Shown in pieces: positions 42,923 through 52,217 of a stretch of 64,000 nt of DNA; position 1 is the first letter of the stretch; every line of letters starts with the position of its first letter. The notes below the pieces were generated by a model, which was not told the origin of the DNA, ran no database searches, and saw only the letters and a list, made by a program, of their open reading frames with translations. The position numbers and the translations under genes are program-made. The DNA is from Streptomyces sp. M41(2017) (lineage in GTDB: Bacteria; Actinomycetota; Actinomycetes; Streptomycetales; Streptomycetaceae), in the NCBI RefSeq assembly GCF_002078175.1, contig NZ_MWFK01000003.1, positions 62,001 to 126,000 on the forward strand, in the 5' to 3' direction.

Positions 42923-43993
42923 CTACGCGCCGCCGATGATCACCGCGCCGTGCACGCGGTCCCCCGAGACGGCCGACATCGTGACGAGCGAGGGGTCGGG
43001 CACCGGCAGCAGATGGGCGTCGACCCAGGTGTCGCCCGTCGCCGCGTTGGCCCACGGGTCCTCGATCACGATGGCGTCGGGCGTGACACCGTGGCAGAGC
43101 ACCCAGTGCGGTACGTCGAATCCCTGCATGGCGGCGAGCGAGACCAGGAGCAGGACGCTCTCCTGTCGGCCGATCGCCTCCCGGATCGCTGTGCTGGAGA
43201 GGGGGTTCGGGTCGATCGGCACACCGATTCGTTCCGCCTCCGTACGCGATGCGCTCTGGAGGACCGCCCGCCATTCCTGTTCGCCTGCGGGGAGATGGTC
43301 GATCAGTACCGGGTGGTCCGTGTCGAGGTGGACGGTGACGGGGGACGACGGCCACCGGCGGTGCACCGCGACGCCGAGGCCTACGGGTTCACACGCGAGG
43401 AAGTTGGTCGCCTCGCGCCACAGGGACAGCTCGGCCCGGCGGTCGAACTCCTCGCCGGGCATCACACCCGCGTGCGCCTGCGCGACCAGGGCGGTGACGG
43501 CACCACAGGTGAAGTGCGTGGTCTGCCCGTAGTACGGAGGTTCGGTCACCGCGCCGTCGTGCAGCCGGCGGATGTAGCCGGTGGCGGGCCCTGGCGCCCC
43601 CTCCGACAGGGCGAGCGGAGGACGCAACGGGGCGAAGCCCGCGGCAGCGGCGTCCTCGGGGCTCGCTGTCCAGCCTTCCCACGAGACCTGGGCGAGTTCC
43701 CTCCCACGTGCGTGGTCGACCACGGCCTCAAGGACTGCCGGTACGTCGCCCACGGCATCGACGATCTTCAGATAGGCCGTGTGCGGACGGGCCGTCACCA
43801 GGGCCGCGGCGGCCCAGTCCTGACCATCGGCGGCCTCGACGGCGACGACGTGAGGGGTGTGGAGGGAACGGTCGGCCGACAGCCAGCGCTCCAGCACGTC
43901 CTGGCGCACCAGCCGCCTCAGCGGGTCCGGCAACGCGTCGGGCACGAACGCGACGACGATCTTCTTCACAGGCGCTTCCTGTCGGGACGGCAT
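42923..43993 (-). CDS. GNAT-like plus C39-like peptidase protein of the siderophore operon
   Basis: This 356-residue protein has an N-terminal part (about 10-130) with a GNAT-like pattern (ASPEDAAAAGFAPLRPPL) and a C-terminal papain-like C39 domain. The likely catalytic Cys is in HFTCGAVTALV (about 163), the His in VPHWVLCHGV, and the acid in IEDPW. It is the last gene of the iron-siderophore import operon. It may process a peptide siderophore or a peptide signal; this is inference. AGGAG lies 7 nt before the ATG at 43993. Confidence 0.75.
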   Translation of the reverse strand: MPSRQEAPVKKIVVAFVPDALPDPLRRLVRQDVLERWLSADRSLHTPHVVAVEAADGQDWAAAALVTARPHTAYLKIVDAVGDVPAVLEAVVDHARGRELAQVSWEGWTASPEDAAAAGFAPLRPPLALSEGAPGPATGYIRRLHDGAVTEPPYYGQTTHFTCGAVTALVAQAHAGVMPGEEFDRRAELSLWREATNFLACEPVGLGVAVHRRWPSSPVTVHLDTDHPVLIDHLPAGEQEWRAVLQSASRTEAERIGVPIDPNPLSSTAIREAIGRQESVLLLVSLAAMQGFDVPHWVLCHGVTPDAIVIEDPWANAATGDTWVDAHLLPVPDPSLVTMSAVSGDRVHGAVIIGGA

Positions 43994-44079
43994 TACGGGC
44001 TCCTGAACGGGTCGGACGTTGGGGAGAGGACCGGAGCCGGGACGACTCCCGGGCGTGCGGCGAAGGGGCCGGCCGACCA

Positions 44080-44100
44080 CCGGCAACCGGCAACCGGCAA
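44080..44100. repeat. Triplicate CCGGCAA
   Basis: Three exact head-to-tail copies of CCGGCAA lie in the 250-bp gap between the permease and peptidase genes. The copies lie inside a longer region with CCAC/GTGG ends. Confidence 0.75.
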
Positions 44101-44243
44101 CCCACGGTGGACGGCGGAAGCCGGTTCGCGCCGCTGGACCATGTCCGGGAGCCGGTCGGCGGCCGGCCGCCCGGACACGCCGGCGCGGTCCGTACGCGCA
44201 TCGCCGCCGGGCAGTGCGCCTGATGTCCACGCCACCACGGGCG

Positions 44244-46364
44244 TCACGCGCGGGACTTGCGGAGCACCCAGATGAAGTACGGCCCGCCGACCAGCGCGAT
44301 CATGAGCCCTGCGGGCACCTGGGCGGGTGCGACGACGGTGCGGCCGAGGGCGTCGGCCACACACACCAGCAGTGCGCCGAGCAGCATCGCGACCGGGATC
44401 GACCGGCCGTGCCGGGCGCCCACCAGCGACCGGGCGAGGTGCGGGGCGACGAGCCCGACGAAGCCGACGACCCCGACGGCGACCACACTGAGCGCCGCGA
44501 GCACCGCGGCGACAGCGAGTGCGCCGAGCCGTGTGCGTTCCACGCCGACCCCGACGATGCGCGGGGTGTCCTCGTCGACGGCGAGCAGATCGAGTCGGCT
44601 GCGCATCATGAGCAGCACGGGCAGCGCGATCGTCAGGGCCACCGCGACCGGCAGGACGTCGGGCAGCGTGCGGCCGTAGGTCGTACCGGAGAGCCAGGTG
44701 AAGATCCGGGGCGTGTTGTACGGGTCGGCGCGCAGCAGCAGGAAGGTGGTGATGGAGCTGAGGCCGTACCCGCAGCCGATGCCGATGAGTACGAACCGGT
44801 CGGGCAGGAAGCCGCCGCGCCAGGCCAGCAGGGCGATCACGGTGAACGTGGCCAGGCCGGCCAGGACCGCGACGGCGATGAGCACCGTCCGTCCCCCCGA
44901 CAGGTCGGAGGTGACGACGCCCGCAGCGCCCAGCCCGGCGCCCGCCGTGATGCCCAGAATGCCCGGCTCTGCCAGCGGGTTGCGTACGGCGCCCTGTACG
45001 ACGCATCCGGCCAGTCCGAGTGCCGCGCCGGCGAGGACCGCCGCTGCCACGCGCGGGACCCGGTCGTCGAGAGCCTGACCGATCAGGGCGGGGGCGGCGC
45101 CTCGTACCCAGAGCGCGATGTCGCCCGTCCGCAGCCAGAGGCTTCCTGCCAGGGTCGCCACGAGGATCGCGCCGGCAAGGAGGACCAGCGTGCCGAACAC
45201 CACGAGGAGGAAGGCGCGTCGGGACCGTGCGGCGACCTTCGCGTGGGGAGGGTGCTGGAGCCGGCCGGTGTCCCGCAGTCGCAGCGCGAGGACCACGATC
45301 ACGACGGAGCCGAGCAGTCCGGTCGGCACGCCGGTGGGGATGGAGGCGGCCCCGTCGGCGCCCTGGACCGCGCGCAGAGTGGCGTCCGCGAGGAGGATGA
45401 GCAGTGCTCCGAGCAGCCCGGCCGCGGGCACCAGGTAGAGGTGCCGGCGCAGTGCCCCCACCCGTGCGGCGATCAGGCGGGCCAGGACGGGGGCGCCGAG
45501 GCCGACGAAGGAGATCGGGCCGGCGAGTGTCACCGCGGTGCTGGTGAGGAGCACCGCGCAGAGCACGGCGGTCACGCGGGTGGTGCGGATCGGCACGCCG
45601 AGGGTGGACGCGGTGTCGTCGCCGAGGTTCATCACGTCCAGCCGTCGGGACAGGGCCAGGGCGACGCACGAGATCACCGCCACGAGCGGCAGGGCGCGCA
45701 TCGACGCGTCGATGTTGAGCTGGGCGAGCGAACCGCTCCCCCACGCGAAGAGGCCGGTCGTGTTCTGGTCGAACAGGATCAGGAGCATCCCGGACGCAGC
45801 GTCCAGGGCCATCGCCATGGCGGATCCGGCGAGGATGAGACGGGTGCCCGCGGTGCCCGCGGCGCGTCCCGCGAGCAGCAGCACGAGCGCCGCGGCGACC
45901 AGGCCGCCCGCGAAGGCGACGGCTCCGGACGCCCACAGCGGGACCGCGAGGCCGAAGGCCGCGATGAGGGTGAGCGTGAAGTAGGACCCGGCTGTGACCG
46001 CGAGGGTGTCGGGTGAGGCGAGTGCGTTGTGGGTGACGGACTGGAGCAGCGTGCCGGCGCAGCCGAGGGCGAAGCCCACGGCCACCCCGGCGAGCAGACG
46101 CGGGACACGCGAGCCGGAGATGATCTCGGCGACCGGCGGCCCACCGGCCTTCTCGCGTTCACCGGCGAGGTGGCGCAGCAGGTCCGCGACACCGACACCC
46201 GACGTCCCCTGCGTCAGGTGCCACAGGCCCACGAGGGTGGTCACGAGGAGAAGCAGTCCGAGGACGGCCGCCCCGGCGGGGCCGCCGCCGCGGTCGTCAC
46301 GCGGCGCCGCTCCTCCCCCGGCCGGTGACCCGGGGGGAGCGCTCACCGTCTGCGATGTGCTCAC
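44244..46364 (-). CDS. Fused FecCD/FhuB-type iron-siderophore permease
   Basis: This 706-residue permease has two fused FecCD domains (about 1-345 and 346-706), each with about ten membrane helices, like FhuB. Motifs such as LAGVAVGFALGCAGTLLQSV and VAAAVLAGAALGLAGCVVQG recur in both halves. It forms the membrane channel of a siderophore importer with the adjacent binding protein and ATPase. The GTG start overlaps the stop of the binding-protein gene (GTGA), so the two are coupled. Confidence 0.9.
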   Translation of the reverse strand: MSTSQTVSAPPGSPAGGGAAPRDDRGGGPAGAAVLGLLLLVTTLVGLWHLTQGTSGVGVADLLRHLAGEREKAGGPPVAEIISGSRVPRLLAGVAVGFALGCAGTLLQSVTHNALASPDTLAVTAGSYFTLTLIAAFGLAVPLWASGAVAFAGGLVAAALVLLLAGRAAGTAGTRLILAGSAMAMALDAASGMLLILFDQNTTGLFAWGSGSLAQLNIDASMRALPLVAVISCVALALSRRLDVMNLGDDTASTLGVPIRTTRVTAVLCAVLLTSTAVTLAGPISFVGLGAPVLARLIAARVGALRRHLYLVPAAGLLGALLILLADATLRAVQGADGAASIPTGVPTGLLGSVVIVVLALRLRDTGRLQHPPHAKVAARSRRAFLLVVFGTLVLLAGAILVATLAGSLWLRTGDIALWVRGAAPALIGQALDDRVPRVAAAVLAGAALGLAGCVVQGAVRNPLAEPGILGITAGAGLGAAGVVTSDLSGGRTVLIAVAVLAGLATFTVIALLAWRGGFLPDRFVLIGIGCGYGLSSITTFLLLRADPYNTPRIFTWLSGTTYGRTLPDVLPVAVALTIALPVLLMMRSRLDLLAVDEDTPRIVGVGVERTRLGALAVAAVLAALSVVAVGVVGFVGLVAPHLARSLVGARHGRSIPVAMLLGALLVCVADALGRTVVAPAQVPAGLMIALVGGPYFIWVLRKSRA

Positions 46365-47425
46365 TTCTTGTCGAGGACGTCGACGTAGGCGTCGATCGCC
46401 TGCTCGCAGGAGCGGGGACCGCCGGCGCCCCAGACACGCGCCGGGAACGCGTGCGCGCGGCCCTCCTTGACGGCCGGAAGGGTCTTCCAGATCGGGTTCT
46501 TGGCCAGCGCGGCGACGTATCCGCCGGCTCCCTCGTCGTTGGCGTAGAAGATGTTGGCGTCACCCACCGCGGCGAGTCCCTCGACGTCGGTCTGTGCGAG
46601 GCCGTAGGCGGGGTCGACGCCTCCGTCGCCGTGCGCCTTGTTGACGTCGTTGGTCCACGCGGGCTTCATGCCGAGTTCCTTGCCTATCTCGGTGAACAGG
46701 GCGCCGTCGCTGTAGGGGCGGATGGTGAGGTTGCCGCCCTCGAGCCATCCGTCGAAGAAGAGGAAGTCGTTCGTCGGCAGGTCGGCGTCGACGACCTGCT
46801 GCTTGGCCTTCGCCAGGTGCTGGTCGAACTCCTTGAGCACCTGGTCGGCCCGCTCGGTGCGACCGGTGGCCTTGCCGATCATGCTGAACACGTCCCGCAT
46901 GTTGCCGATCGGGTCGTCCGGGTTCGCGCCTCGGGTCGCCATCACGGGGACACCCCGCTTCTCCAGCTTCGCGATGGTCTCGTCGTCGGCGTCGAACGCC
47001 TCCACCACGATGAGGTCGGGCTTGGCGGCGTAGAGCGTGTCGAGGTCGGGCTCCTCACGGGTACCGATGTCGGTCACGCCTGAGGGCAGCTTCTCCGCGC
47101 TGACCCAGGTGCTGTACCCCTTGGCGTCGGAGACCGCGGTGGGGGTGACGCAGAGGGTCAGGGCGTCCTCCACCTGCTGCCATTCGAGGACCGCGATCCG
47201 CTGGGCGGGGTGGTCGAGCTTCACCTGCCGGCCGACGCCGTCCTTGAAGGAGACCGGCCCCGTCGCGGTGGTCGTGGTGTCGTCGGCGCAGCTCTTCGAG
47301 GCAGGCGAAGCGCTCGCACGGTTGGCGGGCGCGGCCTTGTCGACGTCGGTGGTTCCGCAGGCCGTCGCGGCGAGGGCTACGAGACCTGCGGAGGCTGAAG
47401 CCGCCAGGAGACGGGCACGGTTCAT
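46361..47425 (-). CDS. Iron-siderophore ABC transporter substrate-binding lipoprotein
   Basis: This 354-residue lipoprotein has a signal peptide with a lipobox ending ATAC (Cys about residue 25) and a FhuD/FepB-type periplasmic-binding fold. Conserved elements include PQRIAVLEWQQVEDALTL-like and YAAKPDLIVVEAFDADDETI segments. It captures a ferric siderophore on the cell surface and delivers it to the permease. The ATG at 47425 follows AGAGGA. The start could not be upstream because a lipobox must be near the N-terminus. Confidence 0.9.
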   Translation of the reverse strand: MNRARLLAASASAGLVALAATACGTTDVDKAAPANRASASPASKSCADDTTTTATGPVSFKDGVGRQVKLDHPAQRIAVLEWQQVEDALTLCVTPTAVSDAKGYSTWVSAEKLPSGVTDIGTREEPDLDTLYAAKPDLIVVEAFDADDETIAKLEKRGVPVMATRGANPDDPIGNMRDVFSMIGKATGRTERADQVLKEFDQHLAKAKQQVVDADLPTNDFLFFDGWLEGGNLTIRPYSDGALFTEIGKELGMKPAWTNDVNKAHGDGGVDPAYGLAQTDVEGLAAVGDANIFYANDEGAGGYVAALAKNPIWKTLPAVKEGRAHAFPARVWGAGGPRSCEQAIDAYVDVLDKK

Positions 47426-47716
47426 TGAGGTTCCTCTTTCTTGCGAGCGCTGTGCGTTCTTCGTGCGATGCGCTGTTCGTTGCGACGGGTGACAGCGGCG
47501 GACGCGCCGTTGCGACCGGGCGTCGCCAGGGGGTTCATCGGAGCGATGACGGGCGGGGCGGGGGTCCGCCACGCGTTGTTCGGTACGGGAAGAGGGCATG
47601 AGGGACCTGCCCGCGTCGGCCGCGAGGGCGGCCAGGTGGGCGGGAGGATTCAGCGAGACACTTCAGGCGGGGTGCCGGCGGCCGGACGCGTGCGGGGAGT
47701 TCCGGACGCGGCCGGT

Positions 47717-48580
47717 TCAGGCGGGGTACCGCCCGATGGGGTCGATGCGAAGGCGGCCCGTGCGAGGATCGACGGCGACTTCGACGTGGATGTCGTAGAC
47801 CTCGCCGATGTTCTCGGCGGTGAGGACGTCGACGGGTTCTCCGGCCGCGTGCACGCGGCCGGAGCTCATGAGGATGAGGGTGTCCGCGACACGGGACGCC
47901 TGGTCGAGGTCGTGTAGCACGATCCCGACGGCGATGCCGTGCTCCTCGACGAGATCGCGCACCAGGTCGAGCGTCTCGATCTGGTAGCGCAGGTCGAGGT
48001 GGTTGGTCGGCTCGTCCAGCAGTACGACGCCGGTGTCCTGGGCCAGGCAGGCCGCGAGCCAGACACGCTGCATCTCCCCGCCCGAGAGTTCCCCGACGAG
48101 CCGGCCGGCCATGTCCCGCACCCCGGTGACACCCATGGCACGGTCGACGGCGCTGCGGTCCTCGGCGCTCGGTCCGCCGAAGCCCCGCCGGTAGGGGTGA
48201 CGTCCGAACGCCACGACCTCGGCCACCGTCAGTCCCTGGGGCGCGGGCCTCGACTGGGAGAAGAGCGTGACCTCGCGGGCGAACTGCCGGGAACTGAGCA
48301 GGGCTGCGTCACGTTCGGACGTCCCGTCGGCGGCGCCCAGGGTCACCCGTCCGTCGTCGATCCGGTGCAGTCGGGCGAGCGAGCGCAGCAGCGTGGACTT
48401 CCCGCTGCCGTTCGGCCCCACCAGTGCGGTGGCGCGACCGGGTTCGAGGGCGAGGGACACACCGTGGACCACGGGCTTGGCGCCGTACCTCAGCACCAGG
48501 TCGTGCCCGTTCAGGGCGGCCACCGGCGTGACGGGGCCGGCCGCGGGGCGGTCGACGGGCCGGGGGGAGCTTGTGAGCAT
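47717..48580 (-). CDS. Iron-siderophore ABC transporter ATP-binding protein
   Basis: This 287-residue ATPase has Walker A GPNGSGKST (about 55-63), a signature ELSGGEMQRVWLA, Walker B VVLLDEPTNHLD, and a switch His in GIVLHDLDQA. It powers the adjacent binding-protein/permease pair. Its gene is first in the operon, with an iron box 110 bp upstream. A 291-bp gap to the next gene holds no other gene and may carry a second promoter. Confidence 0.92.
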   Translation of the reverse strand: MLTSSPRPVDRPAAGPVTPVAALNGHDLVLRYGAKPVVHGVSLALEPGRATALVGPNGSGKSTLLRSLARLHRIDDGRVTLGAADGTSERDAALLSSRQFAREVTLFSQSRPAPQGLTVAEVVAFGRHPYRRGFGGPSAEDRSAVDRAMGVTGVRDMAGRLVGELSGGEMQRVWLAACLAQDTGVVLLDEPTNHLDLRYQIETLDLVRDLVEEHGIAVGIVLHDLDQASRVADTLILMSSGRVHAAGEPVDVLTAENIGEVYDIHVEVAVDPRTGRLRIDPIGRYPA

Positions 48581-48690
48581 GGACGGATCCGGACGTTCGG
48601 AGGGGCAACGATCTCGGCACCCCCCGTCCCGCCGTCACCGGCCGGGCCGCAGACTCCTCCGCATACGGAAACCACCGTTCACGGCGAGCA

Positions 48691-48709
48691 CCAACTAAGG
48701 GTCACCTAA
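48691..48709 (-). promoter_or_regulatory. Iron box (DmdR/IdeR-type) upstream of the siderophore operon
   Basis: The 19 bases ending in CTAAGGGTCACCTAA match about 13 positions of the DmdR/IdeR consensus from memory (TTAGGTTAGGCTCACCTAA). It lies upstream of the ATP-binding gene and near the AraC stop. Iron repression of the operon is inferred. Confidence 0.6.
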
Positions 48710-48734
48710 CTCCGAGAAGGCTATATTCCGCTCG

Positions 48735-49622
48735 CTACGCCGACAATCCGGAGTTCGGGACCCTCGATACGGGAATCCGGACACCTCCGCGGGCGTCGTC
48801 GGCCGTGCTGAAGTACGCACCCGGGGTCGTCCCCATGACCCGCCGGAACGCGGCGATGAAGGAACTGGGCTGCGCGTAGCCGAGCGTCTCCGAGATGGTC
48901 ATCACGTCGAACCCCTCGGACAGCAACGTCAAGGCCCGGTGCACCCGCAGGACCTGCCGCCACTGCGCGAAGGAGAGTCCGGTCGCGCGACGAAACGCCC
49001 GGGTGACCGTGCGGTCGCTGACTCCCAGCAGCCGCGCCCACTCCTCCAGCGACCGGCCGTCGGCGGGATCGTCCAGCAGGGCCTCGGCGATCGCGTCGAT
49101 CCGGGAGTCGCCGGGAAGCTGCAGGGCGAACTGGCGCTCCGACGGCACGAGCACGTCAAACACGACTGCCTCGGCCCGGGTCCTCGCCGCCGCGTCGAGA
49201 TCCGTGCGGGACAAATGCGTCAGCAGCGACTCCAGCAGAGGAGTCATCGCGATCGCCTTCGGTTCCTCGAAGGCGATCGGCGTGCGGTCGGGGGCGAAGA
49301 AGGCGTCGTGGAACTCGGCGCCGGCCGTGGCCCGACCTCCGTGCACCACACCGGCGGGCATCCACAGCCCATGTCCCTCGGACACGGTGAAGACACGGTC
49401 CTGCACCCGTGACGTGAGCGTCCCGCCCCGCACCCACACCAGCTCGTGCTGAGGATGCGAGTGCGGTGACCACTCCGTGGGAACGCGGGGGATGTGGAGC
49501 CCGGCGTTGATGACGAAGGGTTCCACGGTCCGCTCCGGCAGCGCGGCCGCCCGAAGCACCACGGTTCCCGCCTCGCGGCGCCACATCCCGGGGCTCGCCT
49601 CACCTCGGGATGATCGAACCAT
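48735..49622 (-). CDS. AraC family transcriptional regulator
   Basis: This 295-residue regulator has an N-terminal cupin-like sensor (WSPHSHPQHELVWVRGGTL, about 53-71) and a C-terminal AraC HTH pair (DGRSLEEWARLLGVSDRTVT, then FDVMTISETLGYAQPSSFIA). The ATG at 49622 is supported by a TAGACT -10 box 7 nt upstream, implying a leaderless transcript; an upstream GTG at 49685 is less likely. It lies beside the siderophore importer, as AraC regulators of iron uptake often do. The effector is unknown. Confidence 0.85.
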   Translation of the reverse strand: MVRSSRGEASPGMWRREAGTVVLRAAALPERTVEPFVINAGLHIPRVPTEWSPHSHPQHELVWVRGGTLTSRVQDRVFTVSEGHGLWMPAGVVHGGRATAGAEFHDAFFAPDRTPIAFEEPKAIAMTPLLESLLTHLSRTDLDAAARTRAEAVVFDVLVPSERQFALQLPGDSRIDAIAEALLDDPADGRSLEEWARLLGVSDRTVTRAFRRATGLSFAQWRQVLRVHRALTLLSEGFDVMTISETLGYAQPSSFIAAFRRVMGTTPGAYFSTADDARGGVRIPVSRVPNSGLSA

Positions 49623-49679
49623 GCGGACGAGTCTATCCGGGGGCGCTTCGGGGGGACCGCCGGCATCGGAGCTGCCGTC

Positions 49680-49785
49680 GTGCACGGGCGGAACCGTGGA
49701 TGTCAGGCCCTCCGGCGTGCACGGGCGGAACCGTGGATGTCAGGCCCTCCGGCGTGCACGGGCGGGACCGTGAATGTCAGGCCTC
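49680..49785. repeat. Three tandem 37-bp repeats
   Basis: Units start at 49680, 49717 and 49754, each beginning GTGCACGGGCGG and containing ATGTCAGGCC. The first two are identical over 37 bp; the third differs at a few bases and ends one base short. They lie upstream of the AraC gene and between it and DUF6584. Each unit contains the palindrome GTGCAC. Confidence 0.9.
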
Positions 49786-49856
49786 CCCCATGCGCAGGCG
49801 GACCGCTCGACAAAACCGGGTCGACACAGGTCAGTTCCGTAATCGATCATCCGTTC

Positions 49857-50384
49857 ATGTCCTTGACAGAGACCCTCGCCCGTATCGACGCGGACCTGGT
49901 CGCCGGGCGGATCCCCGTCGCGCGCCAGCGCCTGCGCGGTCTCATCTCGTCCTTCCCGCACGACCTGACGCTCCGCCGTCGTCTGGCCGAGGTGTACCGG
50001 CTGTACGGCGACGCCGCCGAGGCCGGGCGCTGGATGTACCTCGAAGAGGACCGGAACCTCGACGAGACCGCCGCCTTCGAGGCCCGGTACCGGTCTCCCG
50101 GGCGGCGGATGAGGGCGCTGGCCTGGCACGCCCCCGAGACGGAGGCAGGCAACCCCTTCGCGGAGGCCCAGCTGGCCGCGGTGCGCGGCGCCTGCGCCGA
50201 GAAGCTGGGGCGTCCCGTCGACTGGACCCGTCCCGCCTCCTACCAGGACGGCCTCAAGGATGAACACGAGCCGCCCTCCGGGCCGTTGACGCCAGGGGGC
50301 GTGCTGGCGGGTGTCGGCTGTGTGGTGGCAGTCCTCGGGTTCCTGGCGATCTGGGTGAACGGGCTCGTTGCGCTTTTCGACTGA
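49857..50384 (+). CDS. DUF6584 family protein
   Basis: This 175-residue protein has a soluble helical region (ETLARIDADLVAGRIPVARQ, then RRRLAEVYRLYGDAAEAGRW), looking like TPR or helical-repeat units. It ends in one membrane helix (about 147-170). This matches DUF6584, a Streptomyces family of unknown role. The ATG at 49857 is the natural domain start; upstream codons belong to the repeat array. Confidence 0.8.
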   Translation: MSLTETLARIDADLVAGRIPVARQRLRGLISSFPHDLTLRRRLAEVYRLYGDAAEAGRWMYLEEDRNLDETAAFEARYRSPGRRMRALAWHAPETEAGNPFAEAQLAAVRGACAEKLGRPVDWTRPASYQDGLKDEHEPPSGPLTPGGVLAGVGCVVAVLGFLAIWVNGLVALFD

Positions 50385-50450
50385 CGGCAGGTCACCGGGG
50401 CCGGCGCCAGGAACGGAACGCGGCCCAAGACCGGGCGAGGATCCGTCGCT

Positions 50451-50502
50451 GTCGGAAGGGCCGGGTCCCGCGACGAGCGTCGCGGGACCCGGCCCTTCCG
50501 AC
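50451..50502. terminator. Very strong perfect hairpin terminator
   Basis: A 25-bp perfectly paired inverted repeat with a 2-nt centre (outer GTCGGAAGGGCCGGG) lies between convergent genes, 66 bp after the DUF6584 stop. Confidence 0.92.
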
Positions 50503-50516
50503 GTTTCCGTCCGTCC

Positions 50517-51278
50517 CTAGGGCGTCCAGGGACCGAGCATGTCCTTCATCGCGTCCGTCAGCGCGAATTGCAGCAGCGGGCCGTAGGTGATCCGGCCGAC
50601 GCCGAGGCGGCGGAAGCGCTCGAGGTCGTGCTTGACGGGATGAGCCGTGGAGTTCACGGGAACGGCCACGGCGCCGGTCACCGCGGTCAGCAGTTCGTCG
50701 TTGTCCTGGATCCCCACCGGATAGACGCTGTCGGCACCGGCCTGCGCCAGGGCCCGCAGTCGCTCGATCGCCTCGTCGAGGACGGCGGAGGGGTCCTTCG
50801 CGTGCAGGAAGAGGTCGGTACGCCCGTTGACCCATACCGGGATCCCGGCGTCGTCGGCCGCCGCGCGCAGACCGGCGATGTAGTTCGCGTGCTCCTGCGT
50901 GCTGCGCACCCGTCCGCCGTCCGAGTGGACGGTGTCCTCGACATTGAGACCGACGCCTCCGACTTCGGTCAGGCCCGCGATGAGATCCGCGGGCTTCTGG
51001 CCGTACCCGGCCTCCAGGTCCACGGACACGGGGATGTCGACCGCTGCGACGATCGGCCTGACGGCGGCGAGTACCTCCTCGAAGGTCTGCCCCTCGTGGT
51101 CGTCGGCACCGCGGGAGTCGGCGAGCGGATGGCTGCCGATCGTCAGCGCGTGGAACCCGGCCCCGGCGGCCGTCCGCGCGGACCAGACGTCCCAGACGGT
51201 CGGCAGTACGAGCGGCTTGTTCCCGGCGTGCAGCTGCTTGAGGCGTTGAGCGCGCTCAACGGTGGTACGAGAGTCCAT
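50517..51278 (-). CDS. Isocitrate lyase/PEP mutase family protein
   Basis: This 253-residue TIM-barrel enzyme of the ICL/PEP-mutase superfamily contains DDHEGQTFEEV, VSVDLEAGYG (Mg-binding region), VNVEDTVHS-like GLNVEDTVHSDGG, and NGRTDLFL. The substrate is unknown; the classical isocitrate lyase KKCGH motif is absent, so it is more like PEP-mutase/2,3-dimethylmalate lyase relatives. A TAGCGT 7 nt before the ATG suggests a leaderless mRNA. Confidence 0.85.
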   Translation of the reverse strand: MDSRTTVERAQRLKQLHAGNKPLVLPTVWDVWSARTAAGAGFHALTIGSHPLADSRGADDHEGQTFEEVLAAVRPIVAAVDIPVSVDLEAGYGQKPADLIAGLTEVGGVGLNVEDTVHSDGGRVRSTQEHANYIAGLRAAADDAGIPVWVNGRTDLFLHAKDPSAVLDEAIERLRALAQAGADSVYPVGIQDNDELLTAVTGAVAVPVNSTAHPVKHDLERFRRLGVGRITYGPLLQFALTDAMKDMLGPWTP

Positions 51279-51473
51279 GTCGTGGACGCTACCCCCGGAA
51301 CGCCACGAAGAACGTGCCGGCAGGGCCCCGTCCGGCATCCTTCGCGGACCCCGGGTCGGCCACCGACTCCCGAGAGACGGGCCGACGTCCGACGGGCAGC
51401 GGGACACCGACCCCGGCGTCGCACGCGACAAACCCCACGACGCCGGCGGTCCTCCCCGGAATACTGGTCGCCC

Positions 51474-52217
51474 ATGGATGAGGTCGAAGTCGTCGTCGCC
51501 CATTCCGAGCGCGCGACCCTGCGCGTCGGCGACATGTTCCTGAAGGTAGACGCCGATCAGGCGCGCATCGACGCCGAGGTCGCGGCCATGGCCCTGGCGC
51601 CGGTCCCGACGCCAGAAGTCCTGTGGCGCAAGCCGCATGTGCTCGCGATGGCCGCACTCCCGGGAACGACGGTCGGACGCCTCGGCGGCCCGTCGACCGG
51701 TTCGCCGGGGGCCTGGGCCGCGGCGGGCGCCGCCATCCGGAAGCTGCATGACGCGCCCCTGCCTCCCTGGCCCGGCCCGGGAAGGGGCCTCGACGAGTTG
51801 AGGAGGGAGCTCGACGAGGAGTGCGAGGCGCTGGTGACGAACGGTGTCCTGCCCGCCGACCTGGTCATCCGCAATCGCCAGGTCGCCGAGGCCGCCCTGC
51901 GGCCGTGGACTCCGGCGTTCACGCACGGCGATCTGCAGATCGCGCACGTCTTCGTCGAGGACGACGAGGTGACCGGCATCATCGACTGGTCCGAGGCGGG
52001 CCGGGGCGACGCCCTGTACGACCTCGCCACCTTCACCCTCGGACACGAGGAGCACCTCGACGACGTCATCGCCGGCTACGGCACCGACGTCGATCTCGCC
52101 GTGATCCAGGCGTGGTGGGCGCTGCGAAGCCTGCTGGTGGTCCGCTGGCTGATCGAGCACGGCTTCGACCCGTTCACAGCAGGCTGCGAGGTCGACGTGC
52201 TGAGATCCCGCATGTGA
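51474..52217 (+). CDS. Phosphotransferase (APH family)
   Basis: This 247-residue APH-like kinase has the Brenner loop FTHGDLQIAHVFVEDDEV and the Mg-binding IDWSEAGRGDALYDLATF. The usual Asn of HGDLxxxN is His here, as in some Streptomyces relatives. The N-terminal lobe is short. The substrate (aminoglycoside, homoserine or other) is unknown. The ATG at 51474 lies close after a TACTGG hexamer and lacks a Shine-Dalgarno sequence. Confidence 0.8.
   Translation: MDEVEVVVAHSERATLRVGDMFLKVDADQARIDAEVAAMALAPVPTPEVLWRKPHVLAMAALPGTTVGRLGGPSTGSPGAWAAAGAAIRKLHDAPLPPWPGPGRGLDELRRELDEECEALVTNGVLPADLVIRNRQVAEAALRPWTPAFTHGDLQIAHVFVEDDEVTGIIDWSEAGRGDALYDLATFTLGHEEHLDDVIAGYGTDVDLAVIQAWWALRSLLVVRWLIEHGFDPFTAGCEVDVLRSRM

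Noticed and set aside
49680..49785. 37-bp repeats considered as a CRISPR array
   Set aside because: The units are directly adjacent without spacers and no cas genes are present.
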